Below are positions 9,204 to 17,297 of a DNA stretch of 18,014 nt, in pieces. The stretch spans positions 17,362 through 35,375 of the forward strand of contig MU631680.1 of NCBI GenBank assembly GCA_026770615.1, read 5' to 3'. Origin of the DNA: Pavlovales sp. CCMP2436 (Eukaryota; Haptophyta; Pavlovophyceae; Pavlovales). The notes under the pieces are model-generated. The model had not been told where the DNA came from, made no database searches, and worked only from the letters and a program-made list of their open reading frames with translations. Position numbers and translations under genes: made by a program. How positions within the stretch are numbered: position 1 is the stretch's first letter; the number at the start of each line of letters is the position of its first letter.

Positions 9204-11054
9204 ATACCGCATTGTAGCAGGCATCTCAAACAAGCTAATCGCAACGCTCAGCTCGTCACACAAGCAACAGCTCTGGCTGCTAACACTCTTCTCCACCGCA
9301 CGCAAATTTGAGTACTTTGCCCGCCACTGCTACCCGGACCAGGCACGCGACGCGTGCACACGCTTCGACGCAATCATCCACACGCAGGCGACACACGCAC
9401 TGGGAGTCTCGCTCGACGACGACCAGCTTGCCACTGTCCGCCTCGCATTCCCCCGCCGCTACCGGGGCGCCGGACTTCGACGCAAGGTCGACATCGCGCC
9501 CGCCGCTTTCTGTGGCGCCATGACCCAGGCAGTGCCCAACTTCCTTGAGATCGTGGACGAGCCGACCGGCACCATCACGCAGCGCGGCATGCTCGAGCTG
9601 CCGCAAGTCGCGCTTGTAGTAGGACGGAACTCCTTGCTGGACATGCGCGCGCATGGCTGGCGGTCATACCTGCACTTGCCGCGACCAGGCCTCCCCAGAC
9701 CGCTACCGCCACCACGGCAGGGACAGGCGTTCCTCCGCTGCTGGCTCGAGATGCAACAGGAGGCTGGCGTCGGTGCTGGAGCGATGATCAACGCAGACCT
9801 GCCAACCCGTGTGCTACACCTCCCCCCAGAGGAGGCCTGGCCGATGGTGCGCAGGGATCTCACAGGCAAGCCAAGCCTCAACATGCACAAGGACCTCACC
9901 GAGGACCGCGAGGCTCAGCGGTTTGACGCGCTCAAGATGCGGATCAACGCGCTCCCGCGGGGCGATTGCGTCGTGCAATTGGTTAGGAGCATCGACCGCC
10001 ACAGCTCTGCCTGGGTGGCCACGCTTCCGATTGACTACGGCGCCTGCACCATCGGCGAGTGGGTGGAGATCACAGCACGCTTCTTCGGCGTCCCGAGTCC
10101 CATCTGCGTCGGCCTAGCCGCGCGTGGCGCGCGGTTGTTCAACCGCGACATCGACGTGCACGGAGACAACATTGTCGCGGCCACCGGGCAGAGCGTCACC
10201 GCGACCATATTTCCAAGCTCAGGCACGATCCGCTCCTCGCCCTCCTGGCTGAGGTTGTGAGGAGAATGGGTACGCACGCGCGCGCCGAGGCGGGAGACAT
10301 CTTCGCCTCGGTACTCGCCTCCAACCAGGCCGCGTACCGGCTCTTCTTCGGTGGGGTAGGCCGGCGACCTGGGCCGAAGGTCGACCTCTACGCCGAGTAC
10401 GACCACAAGGATGGGCGGGCGGTCCCGCGACCGCTTGAAGTCAAGACCATGGCGTTCTGCAGGACTCGGTACAGGGACACCGACGGCAACTACCCTGGGC
10501 GTGCTGTGGGCAGGCGAGCTGACTCGCTTCCGGTAGAACGCATGGCGGAGCTCATCAAGATTGATCGCGACTTCTTCCACACGACCCCCGGACAGACTGG
10601 CCCGATGCAGGCACGCGCACAGACCTTCTGCACTGCAGGCGGCCCCGCGTTCGCCGCCATCGTGATTGGAGCCTTCGGCGAGTGGTCTGACGACCTGGAA
10701 TCCTTCGTCGGGGACCTCGCCAGCATGGGCGCAAAAGCGCTCCAAGCTCGCATGGCCCCCCCTCCGCTGCGCAAGCGCGCAGCACTCTCCTGTGGAAGAT
10801 GAGACAGGAGATCGGAATGTGCGCACTTCGAGGGCACGCCAAGGTCATAATTGCGCGCTCGCGATTGGAGCGCACCGGCACCGGCAACGGCGGCGGCACA
10901 TGCACTGACAGCGACGACGACGGCAACCCCGACGAGTGGGCTGAGGGCGCGTACCACCTCCGCAGGGAGACACGGTTTGGGATCGGCGCCTAAGTATGCC
11001 GCCTGGGTGACTGAACGTCGTCGCGCTTACACGCTCGGAGTCGACCACTTCTGA
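9178..11054 (+). pseudogene. 5'-truncated retroelement: RT C-terminus and PD-(D/E)XK-like nuclease
   Basis: Remnant of a non-LTR-type polyprotein; the catalytic reverse-transcriptase core is absent. The first frame (9178-10260) has the post-RT signature RRYRGAGLRRKVDIAPAAF and ends near DIDVHGDN, which resembles the His/Cys segment after RT domains of such elements. The reading then shifts near 10204 to the third frame (RHDPLLALLAEVVRRMG), which carries a restriction-like nuclease signature: D at 10382 and ExK (EVK) at 10437-10445, followed by NYPGRAVGRRA, PGQTGPMQA and GAFGE. A second shift in the C7 run (about 10757-10763) leads to EIGMCALRGHAKVIIA, and a third near 10990 to a stop at 11052. 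An in-frame TAG lies just upstream. The element inference rests on recalled family patterns, not a search. It is probably inactive; sequencing errors in homopolymers could explain some shifts. Confidence 0.62.
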
Positions 11055-11281
11055 GACAGAATGTCTGCAACCCACTGCCTGCTGCCCTTTTCTATAGTAA
11101 GTAAGTCGTAGCTTCAACAAAAAATGCGAATAGCATTCCGCCATTCCCGGACGGCGCAGCAGCCGCGGCGCGCTGACCCAGCCCATTCCATGAGCAGGGT
11201 GCGCGTGCGCGGAGCGGCTGAGACCGGGCGGCATGCAATCACAGTAGAGCGCGCGGACGGAAGCGCCAGTGTGCCATCCTT
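11055..11281. other. Intergenic tail between retroelement remnant and hydrolase gene
   Basis: About 230 bases separating two convergent coding regions. I see no gene. It would hold the 3' end of the retroelement and the 3' UTR of the minus-strand hydrolase. Confidence 0.4.
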
Positions 11282-13796
11282 TCAAATCAGCTGGAAGGCC
11301 AGCTCGCGCGTGGCACTGAGGATGCGCGGGAAGTCAGGCCCGCAATGAACGTAGTGGCTCCCTCGGCAGTAGAGGATGGGCACAGACCGCTGCAGCCGCT
11401 CCACCACGCCCCACGTGCTGAGGAGCCTGTCGTCCGACGCGACCACCACTCGAATGCGTGTGGCGTGCACTGCCAACCTATTATTATCATTATTAATGTT
11501 GTTGTGATTCTCATTATTACTATTACCATTATTATTCATAATATGACTATTAATGATAATATTAATCTTCTTGATCATTATCTTAATCATTTTCTTCTTC
11601 TTCTTCTTCTTACTGCTCGATTTCGCGGTCGCTAAGGCGCGAGCTGTTGCCCATGATCCCCTTCGTGATGGCGGCCAGGTAGAGGCCCGAGTGCTCGCCG
11701 AGGTGCTGATCATACGTGTGATCAGGATTGTCAGATTTATGTTAGCGGCTCAGCAGTGCTCAACAGGAGGTGATCAACGCCAGACATCAGACCTGGCAGA
11801 AGGGATGGAAGAGGTGAAGTTGGTGACGAAGTCGTAGCAGGTGCCACAAGCTCTACCCCCCCCCCCGCAACGCTCATGAGAATGAGAATGAGAATGATGA
11901 TGATGATGATCATCATCATCATCGTCGTCATGATTTGGGGATGCGCAATCAACAACAACAACAACAACAATATGGACAAAAATTAAAAACAACAGCAGCA
12001 GCAATAGCAACAGAAACAACAAAAGCAACAACAATACTTATTTATATATACATACGTATATGTATATTAAAAAAACGACAACAAATTGAAGGCAATAAAC
12101 TTGGCCGTGCACGAACTGGATCTCATTCGTACCATTCTCGCTATCGCTATTATGATAAACTGGATCTCATTCGTACCATTCTCGCTATCGCTATTATGAT
12201 CAAGTATCAAATATGAAATATTCAATACCTGCCCATGCACGAATTGGATTGATACTCATTAGTGATTAGTTATTAGTTAAATATAGTATTAAATATTAAA
12301 TTATCAGACATCAGTCATAAAGCATACCTGCCCGTGCACGAGCTGAATCTCTTTGGGAATCAAGTGCGTGGCGGAGAGTACCTATTGTTATTATGGGTAT
12401 AATTCGCATCAGTCTCGTAAATTAGGAGTAGAAGGGTTTCTGCGGCTGCTGCTGCTACCAGTTCGGCGCTCTGCTCTGCCGCCAGTGCGAGCAGCGCGCC
12501 GGTCACCAGCCAGCGCGCGGAGAGGGCGGGCATGGGCACGCGCCCGCGTCGCGCGGTGACAAGCAGGGCCACGCCGAGTAGCGCGGCGAGGCGCGCGACA
12601 CGCAGGCGGCGCGTCTGCGACGGAGAGGGCAGAGACCAACTCATGTATGTCAAATGCCACAGGCGGCTGAAAAAGCCGATCAGGCGCGCGTTGTGCTTGA
12701 CACGTTCGAGCACTCCCAGTCGAAGCACCACGTTGCTGTGATGAGTAGGAGCAGCAGCAGCGGTATCGGAATCAATATTATTTGGTGGTGGTTTAGGGGC
12801 TTAGAGGGGGTGGAGGGTGTATGGGTGTGTGGGTGGGGGTGGGTGTGGGGTGGGGGGGGGGGGGGTCTCCTCCGTACCGCAGAATGTGGCCAAGCGAATC
12901 GTGCAGCGAGAGGAGGAAGGACGAGTCGCTCGAGACCACGGGGGTGAGCGCGAGCGCGGCGATTTGCTCCGAGCCGATGCCGAGCATCACAGGTGCCTGC
13001 AGCAGCATGCGGAGAATCGTGTTCCCTCCCATGGAGTGCCCGATGAGAAGTAGGCGGCGGCGCTCGAGACTTAACTTGTACAGCGCATCGGCCGCCTGCA
13101 CGCTTGCTTCGTGCATGCTACGCGGGCGCAGTGGGCAGTGGAGGTGTCAGAAGCAGTGGATGGGCAGTCATCAGTAGAGAGGGGCCCAGGAGCAGTGGAG
13201 TACCTGCGCGGACGCGCGTTGGGGCAGGTGCCCTCGCTGCCAAAAAGGCTGAACGCGACGCCCAGGTACTCGCAGCCCGACTCAGACGCCGCGCTCAGGA
13301 AGTGCGGCAGGTGCAGCGCCCACACTTCCTTGGACGCCGCATACCCGTGGATGCAGATGCATAGATGCTGGCACAAAAACAGCTTGCGCTGCAGCACCGC
13401 GTCGGGCGTGCCGAGGCCGTCCTCCGCCCGGTAAAGCGCGCAAAGCTTGACCGGCGTGTCCAACACGTTGGACAGCGAGCAGTGCGAGGCAAATTCGGCT
13501 GCGCGCGATGGGCCGAGCAGCGCGGAGAGCGTAGAGTCCAGCACGGCGCAACGACCAAGCCCGAGGCCGGGCGAGCTCATCTCGTAGGCCTGCGCGAAAA
13601 GCGAGGGCTCGCGCATCCACCCGTCGCGTGTTGCGCCGATCTGAAGGTCGCGTCGCGCCTTCTCGAGGTGCGCGGCGCCATCCATACCCGCGATCATCGA
13701 GGATACGCTCTTGGCAATCTTGCGGTCTTCGCCGCCCTCGCTGATGGTGGGGAACAGCGAGTGTGAGTGTGCACGCTCGATGCCGGCCATGACCAT
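11282..13796 (-). CDS. Alpha/beta hydrolase with hydrophobic segments, six exons
   Basis: Predicted serine hydrolase, 483 residues, substrate unknown. Exons on the minus strand: 13796-13204, 13117-12878, 12735-12459, 12381-12328, 11705-11614, 11477-11282. All joins are GT-AG and phase-consistent (1452 nt). Fold landmarks in order: oxyanion-hole motif HGYAAS (150-155), nucleophile elbow GHSMGG with Ser226, hydrophobic stretches ~324-339 and ~351-366, acidic residue in VVVASDD (434-435), and catalytic-His region RGSHYVHCG (His460, with His463 near). The hydrophobic stretches suggest membrane association or a lid. Exon 4 is only 54 nt (VLSATHLIPKEIQLVHGQ). The frame stays open 32 codons above ATG 13796, back to 13892 beside a mobile element, so an upstream exon and start are possible. 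Introns contain a poly-C tract (gene sense), triplet repeats and an R-like copy. Confidence 0.78.
11478..11613 (-). repeat. Hydrolase intron 5, made of triplet repeats
   Basis: In gene sense this starts GTAAGAAGAAGAAG, continues as AAT/ATT-rich triplets and ends AATAATAG. The donor is good, but the usual pyrimidine tract before the acceptor is missing. The alternative acceptor at GGCAG (six bases on) breaks the frame, so AATAG is chosen. Confidence 0.6.
11743..11852 (-). repeat. R repeat, diverged copy 2 (inside hydrolase intron 4)
   Basis: On the minus strand it shares the order of blocks seen in the long R copies: GAGCTTGTGGCA, GCTACGA, CACCAAC, TCACCTCT, CTGCCAGG, then CTGAGCCGCTA. Internal short deletions and substitutions make it the most diverged copy. 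Its 3' flank is not a clean TA repeat, which fits an older insertion. Confidence 0.55.
11874..12030. repeat. GAT/ATC palindrome and CAA-rich repeats in intron 4
   Basis: A perfect 28-bp palindrome made of GAT and ATC triplets lies at 11896-11923, preceded by GAGAAT repeats and followed by CAA/CAG-type triplets. All fall within the 622-nt intron 4 of the minus-strand hydrolase. Confidence 0.8.
12101..12256 (-). repeat. Repeated copies of the exon-4 end, plus 44-bp tandem duplication
   Basis: Two segments in intron 4 repeat the last part of exon 4. One near 12226-12256 reads CAATTCGTGCATGGGCAG followed by GTATTG. The other at 12101-12131 reads CAGTTCGTGCACGGCCAAG. Both preserve the IQFVHGQ reading; the true exon encodes IQLVHGQ. 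The second lies in a 44-bp tandem duplication (12114-12157 and 12158-12201). They could be cassette exons, decoy splice donors or duplication debris. Confidence 0.55.
12736..12877 (-). other. Hydrolase intron 2 with long homopolymer
   Basis: A 142-nt intron. On the plus strand it contains a G-rich tract at 12798-12865, including a run of about 14 G, which would be C-rich in the transcript. Indels are likely here in any assembly. Confidence 0.6.
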
Positions 13797-13896
13797 CTTA
13801 TGCCGGAAGCTTTCGCTTGGCGGGAAGCGGAAGCTTGGAGACGCGGAGGTTTTAAAAAACAGGTCCGGGGGGTCGTACTCGGGCTTCGAAATCTTA

Positions 13897-14253
13897 CAGG
13901 TGTCTAGCCATCAACTGGACAAAAAACTTTGGGAATCTCCAGCCGAGGCCCAGCGGGACAAAAAACTTCGGGAATCTCCAGCCAAGGCCCAGCGGGCTCT
14001 TGGGTCTTCAACATTTCTGGAGCCCCTTCCTTTGCACCTCAGAATTTCAATCTCCGCTTGCGCCGACCCGCCAACTGCTCATTGGCGCCGCTCATTGCCC
14101 GAGCGAACTCGCCAGTGGGATAGCCCTCAAATGAACAAAATTATGATTGGCTGAGAACCATTTTAAAAACTGGTAAGCACGGAGATTAATCTGCATGCAG
14201 CCAATCAGCAGTTGTCCAGATAGCCTTTTGTCCAGTTGAGGGCTAGACACCTG
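13897..14253. mobile_element. TA-flanked miniature inverted-repeat element (MITE 2)
   Basis: The 28-bp terminal inverted repeats match at 27 of 28 positions. The left end is CAGGTGTCTAGCC then A then TCAACTGGACAAAA; the right end is its complement with C at position 14. A TA dinucleotide flanks both sides (13895-13896, 14254-14255). The 357-bp interior has a 39-bp tandem duplication (13917-13994) and CCAAT-box-like GATTGGCTG and CAGCCAATC in inverted orientation (about 14142 and 14202). There is no transposase. On the minus strand the ends place GT just inside the TIR and AG just outside the other TA. Confidence 0.75.
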
Positions 14254-15053
14254 TAGGGGGTTTCTCGCACCGAATAAAGCACGATTTTTCGTGTGTCAAA
14301 CGTTGAGCAGAGTGACATCGGGTTCATGTGTTGTAATTATTTGGGTCATCGAGCACACTTTCCGACTCGTGTGAAAGAACTCCTACGGGTCGCTCCTACG
14401 GATGAGACACGCATACATAGTTAAACCATGCTAAGCCGCTATATATAACCTGTGTCAATTGCTACGAGATCACCACCAACCTCACCTCTACCACCACCAT
14501 CCCTGCTGCCAGGACTAACGTCTGACGTCGACCAAGTCAGTGAGTGAACAACACCTGTTAAACCATGCTGAGCCGCTATACATAGTACCAAAGTTGGTCC
14601 CCGTCAAATTTTGCGTCTAGCGGCATTTTCAAGGTTCGATAGATCAGCACGAAAACCTCGGTCGTTCAACTTTTCACTGTGGACCAAGAGCTGGCTCCAG
14701 CAGGTAGGTGCATTTGGCGTTTTGGCAAGGGCTTGCGTGTGTTCTTGTTGTATAATTTACTCCTCTCGAGACCCGTCATCGTCGTCGGTTCATAACGACG
14801 TCACTCTCGCGAGTGAATCCGCCGTGCCCGCAGGTACCTCCGGTTTCGCCTGTGCGCTGAAGGCCCATCACTGACAAAAAATTATATCGTTGAGTTGCCG
14901 AAAGTGCCCAAGTCCTCGCCAAGGTTGCCGTCACCGCGTCAGGCCCGCCGGATTCTTTTTCCGTCGTCGTCACCACTGCTGCTCTCATCACTCGATCTCG
15001 AGTGTTTGCCGGGTTTGCCTGCCCTGTTCGCCAGTGGACTGATTACCCTGGTA
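14254..15053. other. Region between hydrolase and SAM gene
   Basis: Contains R repeat copies at 14421-14584 and then about 470 bases without a firm gene. A possible splice pair exists (donor GTAGGTGC after 14703, acceptor CCCGCAG ending at 14833). The frame after that acceptor stays open into the SAM gene start, so a longer first exon is conceivable, but no upstream ATG in that frame was found. Confidence 0.35.
14421..14584 (+). repeat. R repeat, copies 3 (3' fragment) and 4, head to tail
   Basis: Copy 3 is only the 3' end (14421-14447), with CTAAGCCGCTATATATA. Copy 4 begins at about 14449 with CCTGTGTCAATTGCTACGAG, continues through CACCAACCTCACCTCTACC, CTGCCAGGACTAACGTCTG and GACGTCGACCAAGTCAGTG, and ends with CATGCTGAGCCGCTATA. 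One copy starts exactly where the previous tail ends. Confidence 0.75.
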
Positions 15054-15619
15054 ATGAACTCTGGGACAGACTCACTCACGGCGTGTAAGAGAGCGCGCAG
15101 CGGCAGCGCCGGCAGCAAGGTTCGGGAGTGCTGTTGTCGTTCGATACTTCACGCATCTACGCTTCGAGCATTCGGCGCTTCTCGTGTAATAAAGAAGGTA
15201 GCCCGCGCACGGGGGGGGGTCGTTCCTCACTCGGGCTTCACCGCGAAGCCCGACCCCGGGGCCGCGGCCATGGCGGTGATGCCCGAGGGTGGGGCCGACC
15301 TCAGTTGGTGATAAGCCCCACCCTCGGGCAGTATGATTTAAAAAAAAAAAAAAAAAAAATAGCCACTGCCCGAGGGTGGGGCTTATCACCGGCTGACGCC
15401 CATCCTCAGCATGCGATGGACTTGCGCAACCTGGAGATGAAGAAGTACTGCCCGCCGCCTGACCTTCTCGACCTGCTCGAGGAGCTCAAGATCCCGCATC
15501 ATTTGGACAAGCTCAAAGAGCTGGGCTACGACGACGTCGACGACTTTGAGAACGTGGACATCACTCGCTTCGAGACGGCGTGCACAGGCGGTGACATCCC
15601 GCCTGCGCACATCAACTAG
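15054..15619 (+). CDS. SAM-domain protein, two exons, ends at TAG inside the domain
   Basis: Exon 1 is 15054-15119 (22 codons, MNSGTDSLTACKR) and exon 2 is 15410-15619; the joined product is 91 residues with phase-0 splicing (AAG|GTTCGG, CCTCAG|CATGCG). Exon 2 encodes a sterile alpha motif fold: DLLDLLEELKIPHHLDKLKE, then LGYDDVDDFENVD and GGDIPPAHIN. SAM domains mediate protein-protein interaction and sometimes bind RNA. The frame ends at TAG 15617-15619, yet the next codons read LIRATRKRRL, which fits the last SAM helix, and the frame remains open to 15862. The stop therefore truncates the domain by one helix. Exon 1 is less certain than exon 2. Confidence 0.55.
15231..15253. other. Perfect 9-bp hairpin in the SAM-gene intron
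   Basis: TCGGGCTTC at 15231-15239 pairs with GAAGCCCGA at 15245-15253 across a 5-base loop. It precedes the larger inverted repeats in the same intron. Confidence 0.6.
15280..15390. mobile_element. Foldback element with A20 tract
   Basis: A perfect 26-bp inverted repeat (GGTGATAAGCCCCACC... at 15306-15331 and its complement at 15365-15390) brackets 33 bases that include 20 consecutive A (15340-15359). A third copy of the inner block GCCCGAGGGTGGGG at 15280-15293 can pair with the middle arm instead, giving two mutually exclusive hairpins. It sits in the intron between the two SAM-gene exons. No target duplication is evident, so insertion is inferred. Confidence 0.6.
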
Positions 15620-15862
15620 CTCATTCGCGCCACTCGCAAGCGCCGCCTCTGCCAGCCGCTGACGATGCCGCCTCTGCCGGTGCCGTCGCGATATCTTGAG
15701 AACTCGCGGAGCCATTTACTGCGAGATATTCACCGGAAAAACAAACTTTTTTTTTACAACCAGCCAAAGCGAGTCAAGGAGCAACCATGGATATGTCCAG
15801 CCCTTGGGAGGGGACTGGCGAGGCGCGTTTACGTCACGGCCGAACCACACAAAGCGCCTTGA
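15620..15862 (+). other. Open frame continuing after the SAM-gene TAG
   Basis: In the same frame as the SAM exon, 80 further codons are open: LIRATRKRRL, then a Pro-rich stretch, RYLENSRSHLLRDIH and PKRVKEQPWICPALGRG, ending at TGA 15860-15862. The first part completes the SAM fold. The second part overlaps the dispersed repeat also found at 5719-5806. It is either lost coding sequence after a nonsense change or a readthrough extension. Confidence 0.4.
15761..15848 (+). repeat. Dispersed repeat copy 2
   Basis: About 78% identical by eye to 5719-5806. Here the frame that follows the SAM domain stays open across it. Its identity is unknown. Confidence 0.5.
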
Positions 15863-16005
15863 GAATGCGGCGGCCGATAATCATTTAATTATCCACCTTG
15901 CTCGTCGGCCGACGGTGATGGGGACGGTGTTGCCCCTACCTGGGGCACTCGGCCGACGGTGATACCCCCTACTTAGCTCCACCTGGGGCACACATTTTCC
16001 CGGTG

Positions 16006-16117
16006 AACCTCACCTGCTGCCAGGACTAACGCCTGACGTCGACCAAGTCAGTGAGTGAACAACACCTGTTGAACCATGCTGAGCCGCTATGTATATAGAA
16101 CCATGCTGAGCCGCTAT
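16006..16117 (+). repeat. R repeat, copy 5 with duplicated 3' end
   Basis: Begins within the CACCTGCTGCCAGGACTAAC block, so it is 5'-truncated. After the usual CATGCTGAGCCGCTAT it has a short TATATA and then a second AACCATGCTGAGCCGCTAT (16099-16117) followed by more TA repeats. Confidence 0.75.
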
Positions 16118-16131
16118 ATATATGTATATAT

Positions 16132-16279
16132 ACACTACCGGAGATCCATCGACACGCGCAGTGGCGCCCAAGCCAGCGCAGCCGACTAAGGCACGCAGCA
16201 GGCAATGAGCGACGCAGCGCTCAGACCAGTACAACATTCAGAACAGTCAGACGCCAGCTTGAATCCCTATCATAAATAT
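16132..16279 (-). repeat. Left 148-bp inverted arm
   Basis: Its complement matches 17061-17208 at 140 of 148 positions by eye (about 95%). The inner end is directly joined to R copy 6 at 16280. It has an open frame on the plus strand starting MSDAALRPVQHSEQ and ending in DASLNPYHKYI; the latter string recurs in the minus-strand reading of R copy 7. Confidence 0.8.
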
Positions 16280-16398
16280 ATCACCACCAACCTCACCTCT
16301 ACCACCACCATCCCTGCTGCCAGGACTAACGTCTGATGTCGACCAAGTCAGTGAGTGAACAACACCTGTTGAACCATGCTGAGCCGCTATATATATAA
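16280..16398 (+). repeat. R repeat, copy 6
   Basis: Starts at ATCACCACCAACCTCACC, abutting the left inverted arm, and ends in CATGCTGAGCCGCTATATATATA. It is nearly identical to copies 4 and 8. Confidence 0.8.
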
Positions 16399-16517
16399 AC
16401 ATACATATTAATGTAGGGGGGTTCGGGCTGGCGGTACGTTTCAAGTTCAAGTCAGGCTGATCTTAGCGCTCCGACGCAGGCTCCTACGCGCCACGCCAAA
16501 GTGGGGAGCTAGTAGAA

Positions 16518-16650
16518 GTGGTGGATGATGAGAAAGCCGAAAACAAAGCGCTGGAATCGCTGCGCAACGCGGGGCCGCCCGACAATGCGCGAGCAAGCGA
16601 GTCCATTGGTGATCTCAGCAGTGACGTATCGCTGGGAAGCGATGGGGTAT
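16518..16650 (+). pseudogene. Fragment of the FARA-type coding repeat, interrupted by R copy 7
   Basis: Encodes NARASESIGDLSSDVSLGSD on the plus strand. The segment 16593-16647 is about 80% identical to the complement of 17823-17877, which encodes ARASEFIGGLTVGVSLGSDG on the minus strand. Similarity stops just after GATGGGG, where TATATAT and R copy 7 begin, so the repeat appears to have landed in, or recombined at, this point. Confidence 0.5.
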
Positions 16651-16660
16651 ATATACTTAT

Positions 16661-16762
16661 GATAGGGATTCAAGCTGGCGTCCGACTGCGCTCGCTCGAC
16701 CTCAGCCTGACGTCGACCAAGCCAGTGATTGAACAACACCTGTTGAACCATGCTGAGCCGCT
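16661..16762 (+). repeat. R repeat, copy 7 (variant start)
   Basis: Starts GATAGGGATTCAAGCTGGCG, the same 5' sequence as the right inverted arm, then switches to CTCGCTCGACCTCAGCCTG, as in copy 1, before GACGTCGACCAAGCCAGTG and the common end CATGCTGAGCCGCTA followed by ATATATAT. It looks like a chimera of the arm and R, or like the source of both. Confidence 0.7.
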
Positions 16763-16925
16763 AATATATATATGCGCACGCGGACGGCGCGTACCGTGAC
16801 GACAACTGGCGCAGCCACAATGCCGACGGCCGCGGTGGCCGCGGCGGGCGCGGCGGGCGCGGCGGACAGGACACACGCACCTAAATGGACGTGCGCGTTG
16901 TGTGTGTGGGGGGGGAGAGGGAGGG

Positions 16926-17060
16926 GAGCCTGTGGCAATCGCTACGAGTTCACCACCAACCTCACCTCTACCACCACCATCCCTGCTGCCAGGACTAACG
17001 TCTGACGTCGACAAAGTCAATGAGTGAACAACACCTGTTGAACTACGCTGAGCCGCTATA
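16926..17060 (+). repeat. R repeat, copy 8 (longest)
   Basis: Carries the fullest 5' part: GAGCCTGTGGCAATCGCTAC, then the same order of blocks as copy 4, and ends in GAGCCGCTATATATT. Its 3' boundary directly meets the right inverted arm at 17061. Confidence 0.8.
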
Positions 17061-17208
17061 TATTTATAATAGGGATTCAAGCTGGCGTCTGACTGTTCTG
17101 AATGTTGTGCTGGTCTGAGCGATGCGTCGCCCATTGCTTGCTGCGTGCCTTAGTTGGCTGCGCTGGCTTGGGCGCCACCGCGCGTGCCGATGGATCTCCG
17201 GTAGTGTG
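17061..17208 (+). repeat. Right 148-bp inverted arm
   Basis: Inverted partner of 16132-16279, with eight differences by eye. Together the arms enclose 781 bp that hold R copies 6, 7 and 8 and a coding-repeat fragment. Confidence 0.8.
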
Positions 17209-17297
17209 CCCGGGCAAGGGTGTTTAGGAAGATGATCTGCTGGTTGCTGTTTGTCGTGTTCCCACTCTGGATATATATATGCATATATACATATATA

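Noticed and set aside
12409..12660. Alternative minus-strand frame over hydrolase exon 3
   Set aside because: It is Arg/Ala-rich and does not join neighbouring exons in phase, whereas the chosen frame does on both sides.
15617..15619. TAG as a reassigned sense codon in this organism
   Set aside because: The SET gene ends naturally at TAG (5016-5018), and a second in-frame TAG lies in a decayed retroelement, so reassignment is not supported.
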